NCBI RefSeq assembly: GCF_047511655.1
Contig: NC_133389.1
Span: 43,062,295 to 43,126,294 of the forward strand
DNA length: 64,000 nucleotides
From: Castor canadensis
Taxonomy: Eukaryota > Chordata > Mammalia > Rodentia > Castoridae
Reading direction: 5' to 3'
Shown piece after piece: positions 9,891-21,857 of this stretch (its first letter is position 1; the number at the start of each line of letters is the position of its first letter). Below the pieces are notes generated by a model. The model did no database searches and was not told the DNA's origin. It was given only the letters and a program-made list of their open reading frames with translations. Both the position numbers and the translations under genes were made by a program.

Positions 9891-12800
9891 CTAGGAGAGA
9901 AGACAGACAGAACTCAAAAAGTGAGCCACAGACAGAGAGCCAAATTAATTGTTTTTATTTTATTAGCTCATTTTTTTTGGAATAACTAGAACAACAAGTA
10001 AAAATCCAAATATGCCAGCAAGCTAAGCCTTTGGAACCTTGTGCAGCTCTCAGAGGTCTTCCTCCTTATTGCCTGCGCAAGCAGCTCTCTTGCTTTGCAA
10101 ACTCACACCAACACTCTGGATGACCCTAGCCTTCACTCAGGGGAGTAACAGAGAGCCTTTAGACTCTTGTTCATTTTCAGAGGTTCAGAAAAAGATGGGG
10201 AAGGAGGGAACATTGGCATCCAATGACTGAAGACCTGCTGGGAATGGTGACTGCTAAGTCCCAACCATAGACTCTGAGACCTAGAATTTTGAAGCTGAGC
10301 AGCAAATACAGATAAGCAAACCAGAATTCTGCTTTAGTGTTTGCCAAGTTGATACAGTGACAGAGCCACACCAAGAATGAAGTCTCCTGTCTTCACACCC
10401 AGAGGTTTTCTCCCACAGTTCCTTTGCATTTTCAAACATGAAGAAGATGAACATTTTTAAGTATTTAGCAAGGAAAGAGTTATAGAGTAAAAGCAGTATA
10501 GGGCTCTATTTATATTCCAGCAGTGAGTGGAAGATCCAGTTGGAATTCCGAAATACACCCGCAAGCTTTGGGACTCATTTAAGTTTTCTGATTGGGCAAA
10601 TTATGGATTGAAGTATTGCTGCAATTAATTAGTTTTGCACTTCTCAAATTCAGTAAAGCATCTAAGACTCTGGTGCTGGGACAGCACTGGTGTCCAGAGT
10701 GAGGCCAACCAGGACAAATTCTCTTCAGGGGAGACTTGGTGGGCAGTGAGGATATGTGTAATTTTTCTTATTTTGTATACAGGCCCTGGGTTGAGCTTTG
10801 GCTACTTTCTGTTCCAAATATGGGCAAAGGAAAGGAAACCTGTATGACTGAGTGAATTATAGTGAAAACAGATCAGCCCTTTAGGGCTAACTTTCTTATC
10901 TTTTTTTTTTTTTTTTTTTTTTTTTGGTGACATAGTCCTCTATTCCACTTGATTCTTCGGAATCTTCAGAATTGGAAACGGTGTAACCTGTGAGCAAAAC
11001 TCCATGAAGTGAAGAAGTGAATGGTTCTGAAGGAAGTTTCATAATTTTCCTTGGTAAGTCTGATATGACTACCTTGGTCACTGGCTGGGAGGAGGTGGCC
11101 TGCTCTGAAGGACTCCATCTCTGGAAGGATCTTACTGGAAGCAGACACAGCAAAGGAGCTTGTGACTGAAGCCACCACACACCAGTGACCACGAGGCAGT
11201 AGGATCTAAGCTTCATTATTCTTTCTCTCCCACCCCCATGTCCATTCAGGCTCCAAGCCAGACTCGTGATTCTGCTATGTATTAGAGTACCCCTTCCCTT
11301 TCATGCCAAGGGCAGGGATGTCTGTTCACTTCTAAATCTCTAGCACCTAGCAGAGTACTCAACACATGGAAGGTTTTTATTTGAAAATGTTTGTCAAGTG
11401 AATACTAAATGAGTGAAGAGCAGACAAGTAGTCTAATAGGAGCAATGTGCCATGGGTAATGTGGCTATGAATATCTTCAGATTCCCTCATCAAGCTGAGA
11501 CCCTGGGCAAACAGTGGTCCCATGGAGGATGATCCAGTGTTCAAGACAGGGGTTCAGAGTATCTTGTGGTGCACCATCTAAAACCTACACCTGCTCTGAT
11601 TGGCTCGGTGTCTTATTGCCTGGCTGAGGAGGAGCCAGACACATGCTTCTTGATGGCTAGGACTCCTTGGTCACTTTTGTGGGCCCCGGAAGTCAAATAC
11701 AGTTTCCCTGGGAACAATGTTTGGCAAAAGCACTATGTTAATTGAAAGTCTCATCCATGACTAAGCCAGCAAGAATGGTTCCCTTTCATGTTGAGCTATT
11801 TTGGATGGAATTAGTTGATCTTTAACTCTGACCAACATGTCTGGATTCTATTTCCATGACAGCCATCTGTTTTAAATGACTTACAGAGGGAAGACTAGGA
11901 GGAGGCAGGGAGATTGGGACTGTGTATAACTGTTTGAGGATCCATACCTCATAAACAGAAGAACAGAGTGCAAATCAGGGGTTACAAATATTGAGCCAGA
12001 TATTGTAGCACCCATCATAATCCCAGCACTCAGGTGACTGAGGCAGGAGGATCATGAGTTTGAGGCCAAAAAAACAAACGAACAAAAATCAGATACCGCT
12101 GTGTGTCCCCCCCTTTATTTTGCACTGGACAAAAAAAAAAATTGGATTGGTCTTTTGAGCTGGGAGTATAGCTTAGTGGTAGATTGCTTGCCTAGCATGC
12201 ACAAGGCCCAGAGTTTGATCACTAGAACTGAAAAAGAACGCAAGAAAAAGGTACACATGTGGCTTTGATTTGCTTGTTTTTGTTTTAGCTTGGTTGTTCA
12301 AAGGGGAAAAGCTTCCCAAGTCGCTAGGAGGCATAGCCACGTTGAAGCTAAACCCATTCTGCACCCTGGTGGTAAGTACTCCCCTACTGATTCGTTATGT
12401 GACCTTTGACAAGGTAGTAAACTTCCCCATGCCTCACTTTCTTCTTCTGTGAAATGAAAATAATAATGTGACTGACCTTAGTGAGTTGGTCATGAGGATA
12501 AAGTAGGTTACATACAGAAAACACTTGCCATAGTTCCTGATAATGTGATGTACACTTGGTAAATTTATCTATTGTGTTGTCATTATTATCTTGAATTTAT
12601 TGTTTTTCTGTGCTTTGGCAAGAATTGCTTGTCCAAACCCTCTGGGGAGCCAGATGTGTTTCAGAATGAAGAATTGTTCAGGTTTTAGAGAAGTGATATG
12701 GGGCTGGAGGTGGCTCAAGCATAAGCATGAAGTCCTGAGTTCAGACCCTGAGGGCCTGGGGGCTGCTTTTAACCGAACAAATCAATATTTCTTCAGCAAA

Positions 12801-15800
12801 GAAATATTCATGTGAACAGAACATAAATGGGGTCATGGGAGTTCAGGTGATGTTACTAAATGAGTTCTCAACAAACTCAGAAAAAGGTTTGCTCCTGGGT
12901 GTGTTGGGGATTTCTGGTTAGAGGATGGGAAAGGGAGGCTGTGCTTTCCTTTTGGAAAATTCCTTACGACATTTACATGGTAGGCTGAGTGCAAACTGTG
13001 CATTTCCTGGGACATGCCAAAAACACATGAAAGCTCTATATACTCACCTCTGCGTACTCATGGAACGGGGAAATGCCCAGTGCCTTCCAGTAGGATTTGG
13101 TGTCTATTTCGACTTTGTACATACCTTCTACAAACTTCTTATTTGTGGTGAGCCCATGAAGCTCTCCAGTGTTGCTGGTTTTCCTGTAAGGTATGAAAGT
13201 CCAGGTTAGGTTAGTCACAAAAGGAACAAATGACATGGCAGAGCACACACACTTGTGAGCATTTGTGTGTGATAAAGAATATATAAAAACTCATATACTT
13301 AAACATATATTAAAAATTATATATAGATACAGAAATATTTTTTCCCTTAACTAAGTGAGGAGGGGAAAAACTCTAATAACTCTTTGAAATTATATGGTAG
13401 GAAATTCATAGAAATTTTTCCAAAAGCTTATTGTGGATTTTTGCTCTTATGAGAACAAAATATAGGAATAAAAATAAAAATCCTAAGGGCTGGGGTGCAG
13501 CTAAATAGAATTCTTGCCAAGCATGTGTGAACCCCTGGAATTGATCGCCAGCAGCAGCACCACCACCAAAAAATTCAGGGTTCAGGGCTGGTGATTAGAT
13601 GAAAGTTCATGTAAGCTGCTCTATAACTCTGCAATCCTGCATGACAGGACAGCAGGGTCTTGCTCCTGGGTCCCCTAGCCTGAGGGACCTTCCAGAGGCA
13701 GTATCATTTGTACACACACAAAGAAAGAGCTAATGAATAAAGAAGACCTGCATCTGAATCTTTTCCCTTTATATGCTTATCTTTTTAGTAATATTATTTG
13801 TCAACAACAAATACTAGGCAACTTTCATTTGCATATAGGTACCAGCTCAGTAGTTGAAATGTTAGAAATTGCTCCCTGTTCGACTACAAAAGCTAAGATA
13901 AAAATGGGAGTCATCTTTAGTAATTTAGCCATACCTGCCCCCATCTAGCCTTTTCACTTCCTTTTGTGTGTGTGTCTTGATACAAGAAGAAAGATTCATA
14001 AAAAAATGTGAATATTTTTGGTGCCCATTCTATCTCCCACTTAGAATATTCTTTTTAACCACTTTCCATGTTGTGTTTGGCATTTTATATAAACATAAAT
14101 AAATTAACAAATAAAACCTCAATTAAAATCCCACAAAAGACAACAATCATCCCAATCGTGGGTGAAGACTCACAATGTAGTTCTGGGGATGCAACTAAAA
14201 CCCAACAGGAAACCTTCTCCCAGGAGGCATAAATACTTCGCAGCTCCTCTTCTGTTTAGAGCTGAGGTTTCTTACTTGTTCTTCCTTTTGGTTACTTTGC
14301 TTAGGTTTTCTAGTATGTATTTTCTTTGAAATTCTTACTAAGGGAGGTTTTTTTAAAAAAAAAATAAAGCCTCCCTGACGATTGTAAAGTAGCTAATGAA
14401 GGTTGAGGATTCATTTTGCACAAGTATTGGGAGATTGCAATTTTAGTTTGTAGCTGGATTTTTGCCTTACATGTCCTTCTCTTAGGTATTTTTCCTTACG
14501 AGCTTGACAGCCACCAGCCTTACACTTTTGTCATTAGACAAAAATCCTTGGATTCTTAATGATCCAAGTAAACTCCAGGTAGGTGTTTTATCAATTTCTT
14601 TCCTTTCATTAGCAAATTAACAAACATTATACATCCTTCCTAAAATTCTAAGATAAGGGCTCTCAGCCTGCGTGTCACCCAGGGTTACCAAAAAACCTAT
14701 GAAACCCCTAAAATTACATATATATTTTTGTATGTGTGTGTCAGTGGTCTGTGACGTGAAAAGTAGAAGAGCTACTGACTCCTTCTTTTCCTTTTCCTAA
14801 CCATCAGCCCTAAATGACACTCTAGTTCTTTGTTACTCTCAGGAAAGTAAAGGAAGAACAGGGATCCTTGTCAGGGCACACTTGACCCCTTGCTCACATT
14901 TTAGGGGAAAAACATATTTTTTTTGTTTTGGGTTTTTGTTTTTTTTTTTCCAGTATTGGGTATTGAACTCAGGGCTTTGATCCAAACCTCCAGCCCTACC
15001 CACTTTTTAAATCTACTTATAGATTCGTTAGTGGATGATGTAAGCCTCTTTCTCACAAGTGCAGGGGGAGGGGGAAGATATAATCAGTCCTTAGCAGGGG
15101 TCTTTGGTAACTTACCCAGAGGCAAATGGTTCCCAAGACTCATCAGCAGCCTTTTTGAAAACTTGTACACCCACATTGACAGCAGGGCTGCCTCGGACAG
15201 CGTCCAGGACTTTGACCATCAGAGGACATTTGGATTGCTCAGTGGCCTGGACATAGAGAAAACAAGTGAGAATTCAACAAAATTGATCAAAGGGAAAGGA
15301 TTTATTCTTTACCATGCTGGACATTTGGAACAAAGCTGGAAGTACACGCTGATCCCATTATCAGTAACATAAGTGTTGACAATTAATGAGCTTCCCTACT
15401 CGGTATAACACAGACATAATTGTTTCCAAAGCAAGAATGGTTTCTCCTCCAGACACACTGCTATCGACCTGGAACATGTGTAATGAATTTTAAAAGAGAA
15501 AATAGGCCCTCTGAGAACAGTTGCTCTGTTCAGCCTCTCCATTTGAGTGAAATTACTGAAAAGGTGCAATGTGCCAGAGTTATTTTCCTTGAGATCATTT
15601 TAATCAACTGTTGCTATAATAATTCCCTGTTATCAGTTGGTATAAAATAATGCCAGAGTACTTCCAGATACATTTTATAGTATTAGTTTAATTCTAACAG
15701 ATTTAAGAATCAGTACTGCTCTAGAATGTTGTTCACCAGCCAAATACATTTTGATTAGCTAACGGGCCAGATTATAAACTCATAGAGTTTTCCCCAATAT

Positions 15801-16182
15801 ATTTTATAAAGAGATGCTTTTATGAAAATTCAGTATTAACAGCTTCTTTGATATCATGTTTTTATTTCTAGCATCTATCTGAGGACATTGAGGTGCTAAG
15901 CATTATACTCAATATACCAAGGCAACAGCTGAAAGAGCCCAGGACTTGAGCCCCAGTCAGCAAACTCTGCCTTAACTTGCTGTTGTTAAACATAGATGCT
16001 GGGTACCCCTGTACTAGGAACACAAGCTGGTTGCCAAAGCTAGAAGTCACTTCTGTTTCATCTAATGTACATGTGCAATATATGAAAAGGACCTCATAGG
16101 ATCAAACACTCACCGTAGGGTCAGCCTCAGACACAAATACCAGTCCAGCAAGGCAAAGGAGAAGCAAACTGTGAGAAGCCAT
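9783..16182 (-). CDS. TTR: Transthyretin (prealbumin), complete, four coding exons
   Basis: The joined coding exons are 16182-16114, 15246-15116, 13183-13048 and 9890-9783 (69+131+136+108 nt), giving 147 codons plus a stop, the usual mammalian length. Residues 1-20 are a hydrophobic signal peptide ending VSEA; the mature chain of 127 residues starts Asp-Pro-Thr. TTR is a secreted homotetramer that carries thyroxine and, with retinol-binding protein, retinol in plasma and cerebrospinal fluid. In mature numbering, Cys10, Lys15, Glu54, Thr106, Ala108, Leu110, Ser117 and Thr119 (pocket residues known for the family) are all present, as is the Asn98-Asp-Ser sequon. All introns have GT/AG ends, and exon phases and lengths equal those I know for human TTR. 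Differences from human include Asn61-Lys62-Lys63 for three Glu, Met68, Tyr90, Ile96, Phe102 and His104. No frameshift or internal stop is seen. DSG2 lies upstream in the same direction, as in other mammals. Confidence 0.98.
10901..11220 (-). pseudogene. Candidate retrocopy with A25 tail, source not recognised
   Basis: A 25-base T run (10901-10925) on the plus strand precedes about 290 bp of non-SINE sequence. Read on the minus strand this is a spliced-looking segment ending in a poly(A) tail. An open frame of 106 residues (11216 to 10896) runs through it into the tail and includes the acidic run [14 protein letters not shown] do not recognise the source gene. No convincing target-site duplication is visible, so it may be another kind of retroposon. 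Confidence 0.4.
11270..11420 (+). mobile_element. L2 3' tail in TTR intron 3
   Basis: CATGCCAAGGGCAGGGATGT, TCTAGCACCTAGCAGAGTAC, then AAGTGAATACTAAATGAGTG is the L2 terminal pattern. Confidence 0.6.
11995..12085 (+). mobile_element. B1-like SINE, 5' part
   Basis: CATAATCCCAGCACTCAGGT, GACTGAGGCAGGAGGATCAT, GAGTTTGAGGCC then an A-rich end. Only the 5' half is kept. Confidence 0.8.
12157..12240 (+). mobile_element. ID-type SINE in TTR intron 3
   Basis: GAGCTGGGAGTATAGCTTAG, TGGTAGATTGCTTGCCTAGC, GAGTTTGATCACTAGAACTG. It is closer to the classic rodent ID form than most copies here. Confidence 0.8.
12375..12570 (+). mobile_element. MIR SINE in TTR intron 3
   Basis: TTATGTGACCTTTGACAAGG, CATGCCTCACTTTCTTCTTC, then TGTGAAATGAAAATAATAAT form the MIR core and 3' part, antisense to TTR. 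Confidence 0.7.
12702..12772 (+). mobile_element. ID-type SINE, internally shortened
   Basis: GGGGCTGGAGGTGGCTCAAG is followed directly by CATGAAGTCCTGAGTTCAGA, so the middle is deleted. Confidence 0.65.
13048..13183 (-). CDS. TTR: TTR exon 3
   Basis: The exon is 136 nt, with acceptor CCTTACAG and donor GTGAGTAT. It codes for the end of Gly47 through Glu92, including Glu54, the single short helix region ([10 protein letters not shown]) and HEYAE at its end. Residues 61-63 read Asn-Lys-Lys instead of the acidic triplet of human TTR. Confidence 0.96.
13488..13570 (+). mobile_element. ID-type SINE in TTR intron 2
   Basis: GGGCTGGGGTGCAGCTAAAT, TTCTTGCCAAGCATGTGTG, then a CAGCAGCACCACCACC tail. 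It is diverged. Confidence 0.7.
14921..14995 (-). mobile_element. ID-type SINE fragment in TTR intron 2
   Basis: T-run, CCAGTATTGGGTATTGAACT, CAGGGCTTTG then CCTCCAGCCC; the middle is missing. Confidence 0.65.
15116..15246 (-). CDS. TTR: TTR exon 2
   Basis: The exon is 131 nt, with acceptor TATGTCCAG before 15246 and donor GTAAGT after 15116. It codes for mature residues 4-46 plus two bases of Gly47. It carries Cys10, Lys15, and the A and B beta strands, including Val30 and Trp41. The thyroxine-channel Lys15 is intact. Confidence 0.96.
15247..16113 (-). other. TTR: TTR intron 1
   Basis: This intron is 867 bp with GTGAGT..CCAG ends. I see no SINE or gene in it. Confidence 0.9.
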
Positions 16183-16208
16183 CCTGCCAAGAACTAGTGG
16201 ACTTCTGT
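16114..16208 (-). CDS. TTR: TTR exon 1 (5' UTR and signal peptide)
   Basis: The start codon is at 16182-16180 in the context GGCAGGATGG. The exon codes for 23 residues: signal peptide [14 protein letters not shown], then Asp-Pro-Thr. It ends in ACG followed by the donor GTGAGT (16113-16108), in phase 0. The 26 nt leader up to about 16208 begins ACAGAAGTCCACT, which resembles the human cap-site sequence, so the transcription start is inferred there. Confidence 0.95.
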
Positions 16209-16231
16209 AATGGCTGCTCCCAGGTTGGGGG

Positions 16232-16239
16232 CTTTTATA
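16232..16239 (-). promoter_or_regulatory. TTR: TTR TATA box
   Basis: TATAAAAG on the minus strand lies about 25-30 bp upstream of the inferred start at 16208. Its flanks resemble the human and mouse TTR promoter. Confidence 0.92.
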
Positions 16240-16297
16240 CTTCCTTCTCCCAAGCCAGGCTGCTGATCCCTGCCAATCTTACTCCAAACCTGCTGAT

Positions 16298-16322
16298 TCT
16301 GATTATTGACTTAGTCAACAAA
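16298..16322 (-). promoter_or_regulatory. TTR: TTR proximal promoter, HNF3/HNF1-type site
   Basis: The minus strand reads GTTGACTAAGTCAATAATC about 95-115 bp upstream of the start. It matches the strong HNF3 (FoxA) element described in the mouse TTR promoter essentially base for base. Factor binding is inferred from that known promoter. Confidence 0.85.
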
Positions 16323-16340
16323 GGGAGAATGAGTAACCCA

Positions 16341-16360
16341 CACAAATATGAACCTTGCCT
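16341..16360 (-). promoter_or_regulatory. TTR: TTR proximal promoter, HNF4-type site
   Basis: The minus strand reads AGGCAAGGTTCATATTTGTG about 135-150 bp upstream of the start. This is the HNF4 element of the mouse TTR promoter with the overlapping weaker forkhead-like site. Conservation of spacing to the TATA box supports liver-type regulation. Confidence 0.82.
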
Positions 16361-16364
16361 AGAG

Positions 16365-16787
16365 AGATTAGAGCATCGGAACATTCACTCTATGAAATAT
16401 TCTTAACTGGTCATTTGACCAGCTAGATCACCAAAACAAAACAAACAATCCAAACCTAACAAAAACAGGCTTCTCCCTGCTGGGCTGAATGCAGCAGAAT
16501 TCTTGGGATATCCCCGCCCCCCTTGCCTGCCCCCCTTGCCTCTTTCTATGCATGTTTTCCATTTTCTCTACATTTTTGTCTTTCATTTTAAATGAGAGCG
16601 GCAAGTCATGATTATTTCACACAGCCGGCTGCACAGGCCTAAATCTAGTATATCAGAAAATGTCCTTGCACTAGATTAATGTCCATGAGTCAACACGGAA
16701 AAACCATTGGCGGTGCTTCATTTTAAAAAGTCTGTTTTAGCTAATCTAAATCATTTGGAAGCTTTGCTTAGTCAGGGATTTCTCCAT

Positions 16788-16826
<39 letters not shown>

Positions 16827-19800
16827 TGAGATATTAAACTGAGAGTATTTCCTAAGTGTGTGTATTCTTCCTAGATAAGGGATGTGTGTGTGTGTTCTTC
16901 CCAGATAAGTTTCACCTCACCCTAAGGAATGATGTTATATTTCATATTGGCATTGATCAGCATGAAATACAGACAGCCAAATCTTTACTCTGTCTCCTCA
17001 TCTGGGCATGTGGGGCAAAGGCTACCCAACTGGCTTTCATCAGAATTGAAATTTCTGGAAGTAGGGATGATTGTTAGAACTAGAAGCCATAGTTGACAAC
17101 ATCTCTTCCTCCTGGCTGACCTACAAGTCTAGAAAAAACAATAATTTGATGATTTATTGATCAAGTAACAACTCATGTATGTGTCTTTGTTCCTGGATAA
17201 ATTAAGACAGGCCTTTGACATAAAGACAAATATGTAAGAGATAGAAGATAAATGTTTTGGACAGGTACATGTCAAAAATAAGTCCAGTTTGGAGCACTGA
17301 TTGTTGGGAGAACCTTCCTATAGTTGATAGACTCAGGTTGGAAGATATTAAAAAAAAAAACACCATGAAAGATACAAGCCTCCAGGGAGATATGGAAGGA
17401 AAGGGAAGACATCCCGGAAATATGGAATTGAGCAGGAGATTCCAGAAGAGCATGTTGGCTATGGGAAAATACCAATGAATGAATTCAGTGAGAGCATTAC
17501 TAGGGACAGAATCTCACAGCCTTCGAGTCTGCCTACAAAGCAGCATGGAAAGAGTTTTGAATATGGAGTTAGAGGCTTTGAGTCACTTGGGCCTATTCTG
17601 TTATCAGTTTCCTGCATGATTCTGCAAGTTATTTAGTATCTTACTTTTCAACTTTGAAGAATTGTTCCAATAACTTTAAATATGAGGTGATATCAAAGCT
17701 TTTGTAAACTGGAAATGATTCTGCTGTGAAAACACAATTGTAATATGATTTAGTTCAACATTTATGCCTAAGGAGAAATCCTTTTAACATTTCTCATATA
17801 TTGTCATCCAATATTCTCTTGATTATTTCCTATTGCTCAGAACCTGGATAGAAAGCCTGTTCTCTGACTATGAATCCTAAACATTTGAAAGTTCTTTCAT
17901 TACTCAGAAAAACCTTCCACCTATGCCTTTTATCCCTGTACTCTGTTGAAACCAAGAATTTACTCCTGTACATCTTATGAACTGGCAATGCTGGGCTTTC
18001 ATCTGCCCATAGGCACCATTGTTTCTTTTAACATTTTCAAATAGTTGCTAAAATTAAAGTTGAAACATGTGGCATGAAAGTCTGAATTTCTGGCTTGTCT
18101 TGAGAAATCAGAAAAGATGGCAATAGTGGGCTCATCTCTACAGGACAACAATTGGTGGGATCCTGCTTTCAGATATCACAGCTCTGTAGGCCTCCCTGCC
18201 ATTGCTGAAGCCAGGTGGCATTTCTAGTAGCACTATCATACTTGAACACTTAAGAATTTTTTATGCATGTCCTATTTTCCTCATCTGCATTCCTGCCCAA
18301 TCTCTTAAAAATTTGAGTTTGTGATTTTTGGCCTGCTGACAGTTATTTAAGCAGTATATAACAGCTTATTTTCTTTTGCCAAATAGACATCCCCACTTCT
18401 TTGAGTGATTTCTCATCAAACATTGTTCCTGGAATCCTCACCATCCAGAAACCTGCCCTTTGTCCTCCTCCCTTGGTCAATGTCTCTTTTCAAATGTGAT
18501 GCACTGAATTGAACACATGCTCCAGAGAAGAGCAGGTCAACCCACAGGACGTGGAGATGAGACAGTTGCCCCTTGGCAAAGGTATGCTATTCCAAAATGT
18601 TGCACCCTGAGTGCACTCATAACTATAATCTCTGGACCCTTCCTCAATCAAAACACTATGATGTTTTGGTCACCATGATCTGAAATAACTATAGAATATT
18701 CATCATGTCGTGCTTTTCTTACTTATCAATTTTGTCTCTGGTCCATCTCATCCTGTTAGTTCCAGTCCCATCCTATTGGCACCATTTGCTAATTGATTCA
18801 GTAAGTCAGTACACTACAGCACTCTCCATGCCACATGCCCTTGGACACTTTGACTTGCTTGCTTGCTGAACTGTCATTAATCTGGAAATCATTAATAAAA
18901 TTTATATTTGAACCAGACTAGGAGGTGGAGAGAAAGTGAGGCAATTCAGAGAACAGGGAGGGCCCTGAATTGGATTAGAAAATCACTGATAAACTTTACA
19001 GAGACAGAGATTATTTTTAATATAAAAAGGAGAGAAAATTTGGGCAGAGGCCTAAAGATCCAGAGTAGGTAATCTGGAGTCAAAGTCAGAGATATTCTAG
19101 AGAAGAGACTTGTAGTGTTTTAGGTAAGAGAAGAGCAAGGTTGAGGCAAGAAGGACAAATTGAAAAAGAGTGTGAGAATGTATTCTTTCTTGAAGGAATA
19201 TTTGTGTAGAACAAATAGCATTGACATAAACACGAGAAACCCAAAGCTTCTTGATTAAGAGACAATTCTGGATGAGAGAGGACTGTGTGGATAGACATGG
19301 TTTTCCAGAGATGAGAAGGTCTGCCCTTCCTGTATTGGAGTTTGTGAAAGCTTGTCTGGGAGGATGGCCACATGGGATTTAACAAGAAGGATGAATTAAG
19401 GTCAAGAGATATACCACATTTCCAGAATCCAAAGTGGTGACTATAATATACCCCCTTTTTCAGGACCATACTAAAGGTAGCAGGGACACAGGGCTAGAAA
19501 ACAAAAGAATAACTAGTGAAACATTTAAGAGACAAGTTTTTATTTTCTTAGCCATGTACTGTTTCCTCCAGATTCTGTCCATGGGGCTATAACCTAGATA
19601 TTTAATTGAGGTGAAAAGAGAACTAATTTGATGACAGCATCCTCCTCTACTACAGCATATGCAGTGGTTAATGAACAAATCAGGCCTGGTTTTAGTTTAA
19701 GATTCTTCTGCCTTCTCCCTTAAACTGCACAGCCTATTTATTACCGTTTTCACATCATAGATAAGCTATTTCTACTTTGTTTATTTTCTGAGCATGCATG

Positions 19801-21560
19801 TCAAACAACTAGCAGTAGCCAGTGGCCCCTGGAGTGCTCACTGATATTGTTGTAAGTGAGCAGATTAGCCAGAAGGGAGAGTTAGAGGGCCAACTGCTGG
19901 GAGGGGACTTCGGCAGAACAAGTGGGGAGAGGGTAACGACAGTGTTTGGGGCCCTGGATCTTTGCAGGTTAAAGAATTCAATTTTGTCAGCTCCCCTTGA
20001 GGTGGATAAGTCCTGGGGGGGGGGGTTGATTAATCATAAGCAAGTCATAAAAACTCTATTTAAAAGTATAATACCAATTTAATTAATGATCAGATGGTTG
20101 CTAGCTAAGCAAGGAATTGGAGCAAGGGGGCCTGGCTCATTTTGTGAGGATATTTCCTTGGTGGGAAAGCCTGGAAGTTTCCCTGCTTTACTGCAGAGAA
20201 CACTGTTCTCAAGATAGGAATACTTATGTCAGCCTTATCTATGTCTGCCCTACAGAGAGCTGAATAAATGATGAAAAGTCTTTTTCTTTTGTTTCCCCTT
20301 CCTTCTGGGCTCATCTGGATAGCCATCCAAGTTAAAGCAAACATTATCGAGGGTATTGGTCATTACATCACCTTTTATTTTTTATTAATTATGTTTTGAG
20401 TTTCATTGATGAATTTTAAGGGTCATCCTTTAAAAGTTGAGAACTCCCTAGTATAAGAATCTTTCACAACTCATGTCCTGCATGCTGCCATATTGTCCCA
20501 TATTGGGGGACTATATCATCTGGAAGCAGTGACCTCAGCCTCACTGCTGGCTCAAGAACCTACCCTGTCTCTATCTGAGGGACTTTAATTTGCCTTATGT
20601 TAGTAGCTCAGATGATTCAAAGTCAAGACACCAATGTATTGGTCCAGATTTGCATCTCTCTCAGCGATTATACATATTTTAAGGACTTTATCAATAAACA
20701 GACATTAGATGCAATGAGAGTTTTGGCTTCTAGAGTACCTCAAAGCTCATCCACCTCCACTATGAGGGAGACAGAGAGGAGGTTCAGGCTCTTTTGTCTA
20801 GTTGGCAGGTTTTCCATGGGCTCCTCTTTGTTGTATGGCAAAACAGACTTGAGTTTGCATGGCATTTAGCTGGGCTTATCTGGGTGTGATCTGTGAAGGA
20901 TAAGCAGGAGCCATGGTATGGCTGGAAGAAAAGATGGTAGTGAACAACTCTCTTCTCCAAACTCATCCTTGGGGTGTTTTATACAAAGAGACTGCACTGG
21001 GTTTGGACCAACAGCACCTGTTGGAATTAAAGAAGATTTGGTTGATCTTAACTCTGTCCCCACATTTTCTAGAATAAACTATGCTGATTTGTGTCAGGAT
21101 CCATGGTTCAATATCTAGATTTTGGCCACATCTATTATCTTGGAAATATGACCAATAAAGAGGGATGTAAGTTCAAATGATTAAAAGAAGTCATTATTGA
21201 GCATCATTATTGAGAAGATATGCTAGCCACCATTGGAGTTATTGAGACACATATACCTTAAAGTTGCTCCTAATTTAATTGTTAAGAAAATATATTTGTT
21301 CATTAAATAGGAAACAGTTGATGAGGATAGCAGTAATTCATAAAAGGAAGAAGTGACTTGGGGCTCATGGAAAACTACTGTGAGGAGATAAGATTTAAGC
21401 TTGATTATCAAGGATAAATATAATACACATAGGAGAAAAGGAGTAGTGTGTATAATTACTTTCCCATACTAGTGGGGAAGCATCTGAGAGCTTCAAGTCG
21501 ATGGAAGTGGAAATGGAAATTAGTAGCATGAGACTATGGAACAAGGAATGGAGGAAACAC
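16365..21560. other. Upstream intergenic DNA of TTR, no gene seen
   Basis: This is 5 kb with almost no SINEs. A distal liver enhancer is known about 2 kb upstream of mouse TTR, so about 18.0-18.3 kb is where its counterpart would be expected. I could not recognise that enhancer's sites by eye. Confidence 0.6.
16792..16825. repeat. (TG)n microsatellite upstream of TTR
   Basis: About 17 perfect TG units, some 590 bp upstream of the TTR start. Confidence 0.95.
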
Positions 21561-21562
21561 AA

Positions 21563-21857
21563 CCAAGAATAGAGTCTGACAGAAGTGTCAGAGCAGGCAG
21601 GAAGGAGTGGCACTTCTAGGTACATAGAAGAGGTGATCCGCTTAGAGGTGATGAGCCCAGGGAACTCAGTTCCTCCAAACTCTACCTGACAACTCCAAGG
21701 GCTGAAAAGACCATCCCTATACACCACTTGTTACACATGGATTGGAATTTCAGCCATATCACACGGACGCCTGGTTAACAGTGTTTGTTCATGATGATTT
21801 CTATTGCTGATGTAGATTCTATTGGGCTCTCAGATCTTCTTCAGAGAAGAATAAGAG
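21563..21857 (+). repeat. Inverted duplication, copy 1
   Basis: This about 295 bp segment recurs in reverse complement at 23182-23470. By eye the copies differ by about five substitutions and two small gaps (about 97-98% identical). No known repeat family is recognised inside it. Confidence 0.92.

Larger units (their letters stand above)
9891..13047 (-). other. TTR: TTR intron 3
   Basis: This is the largest TTR intron, 3157 bp. It contains a poly(A)-tailed retroposed segment (10901-11220), an L2 tail, a B1-like piece, ID SINEs and a MIR. Confidence 0.9.
13184..15115 (-). other. TTR: TTR intron 2
   Basis: This intron is 1932 bp. It holds two short ID-type SINEs (13488-13570 and 14921-14995) but is otherwise AT-rich with nothing recognised. 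Confidence 0.9.
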
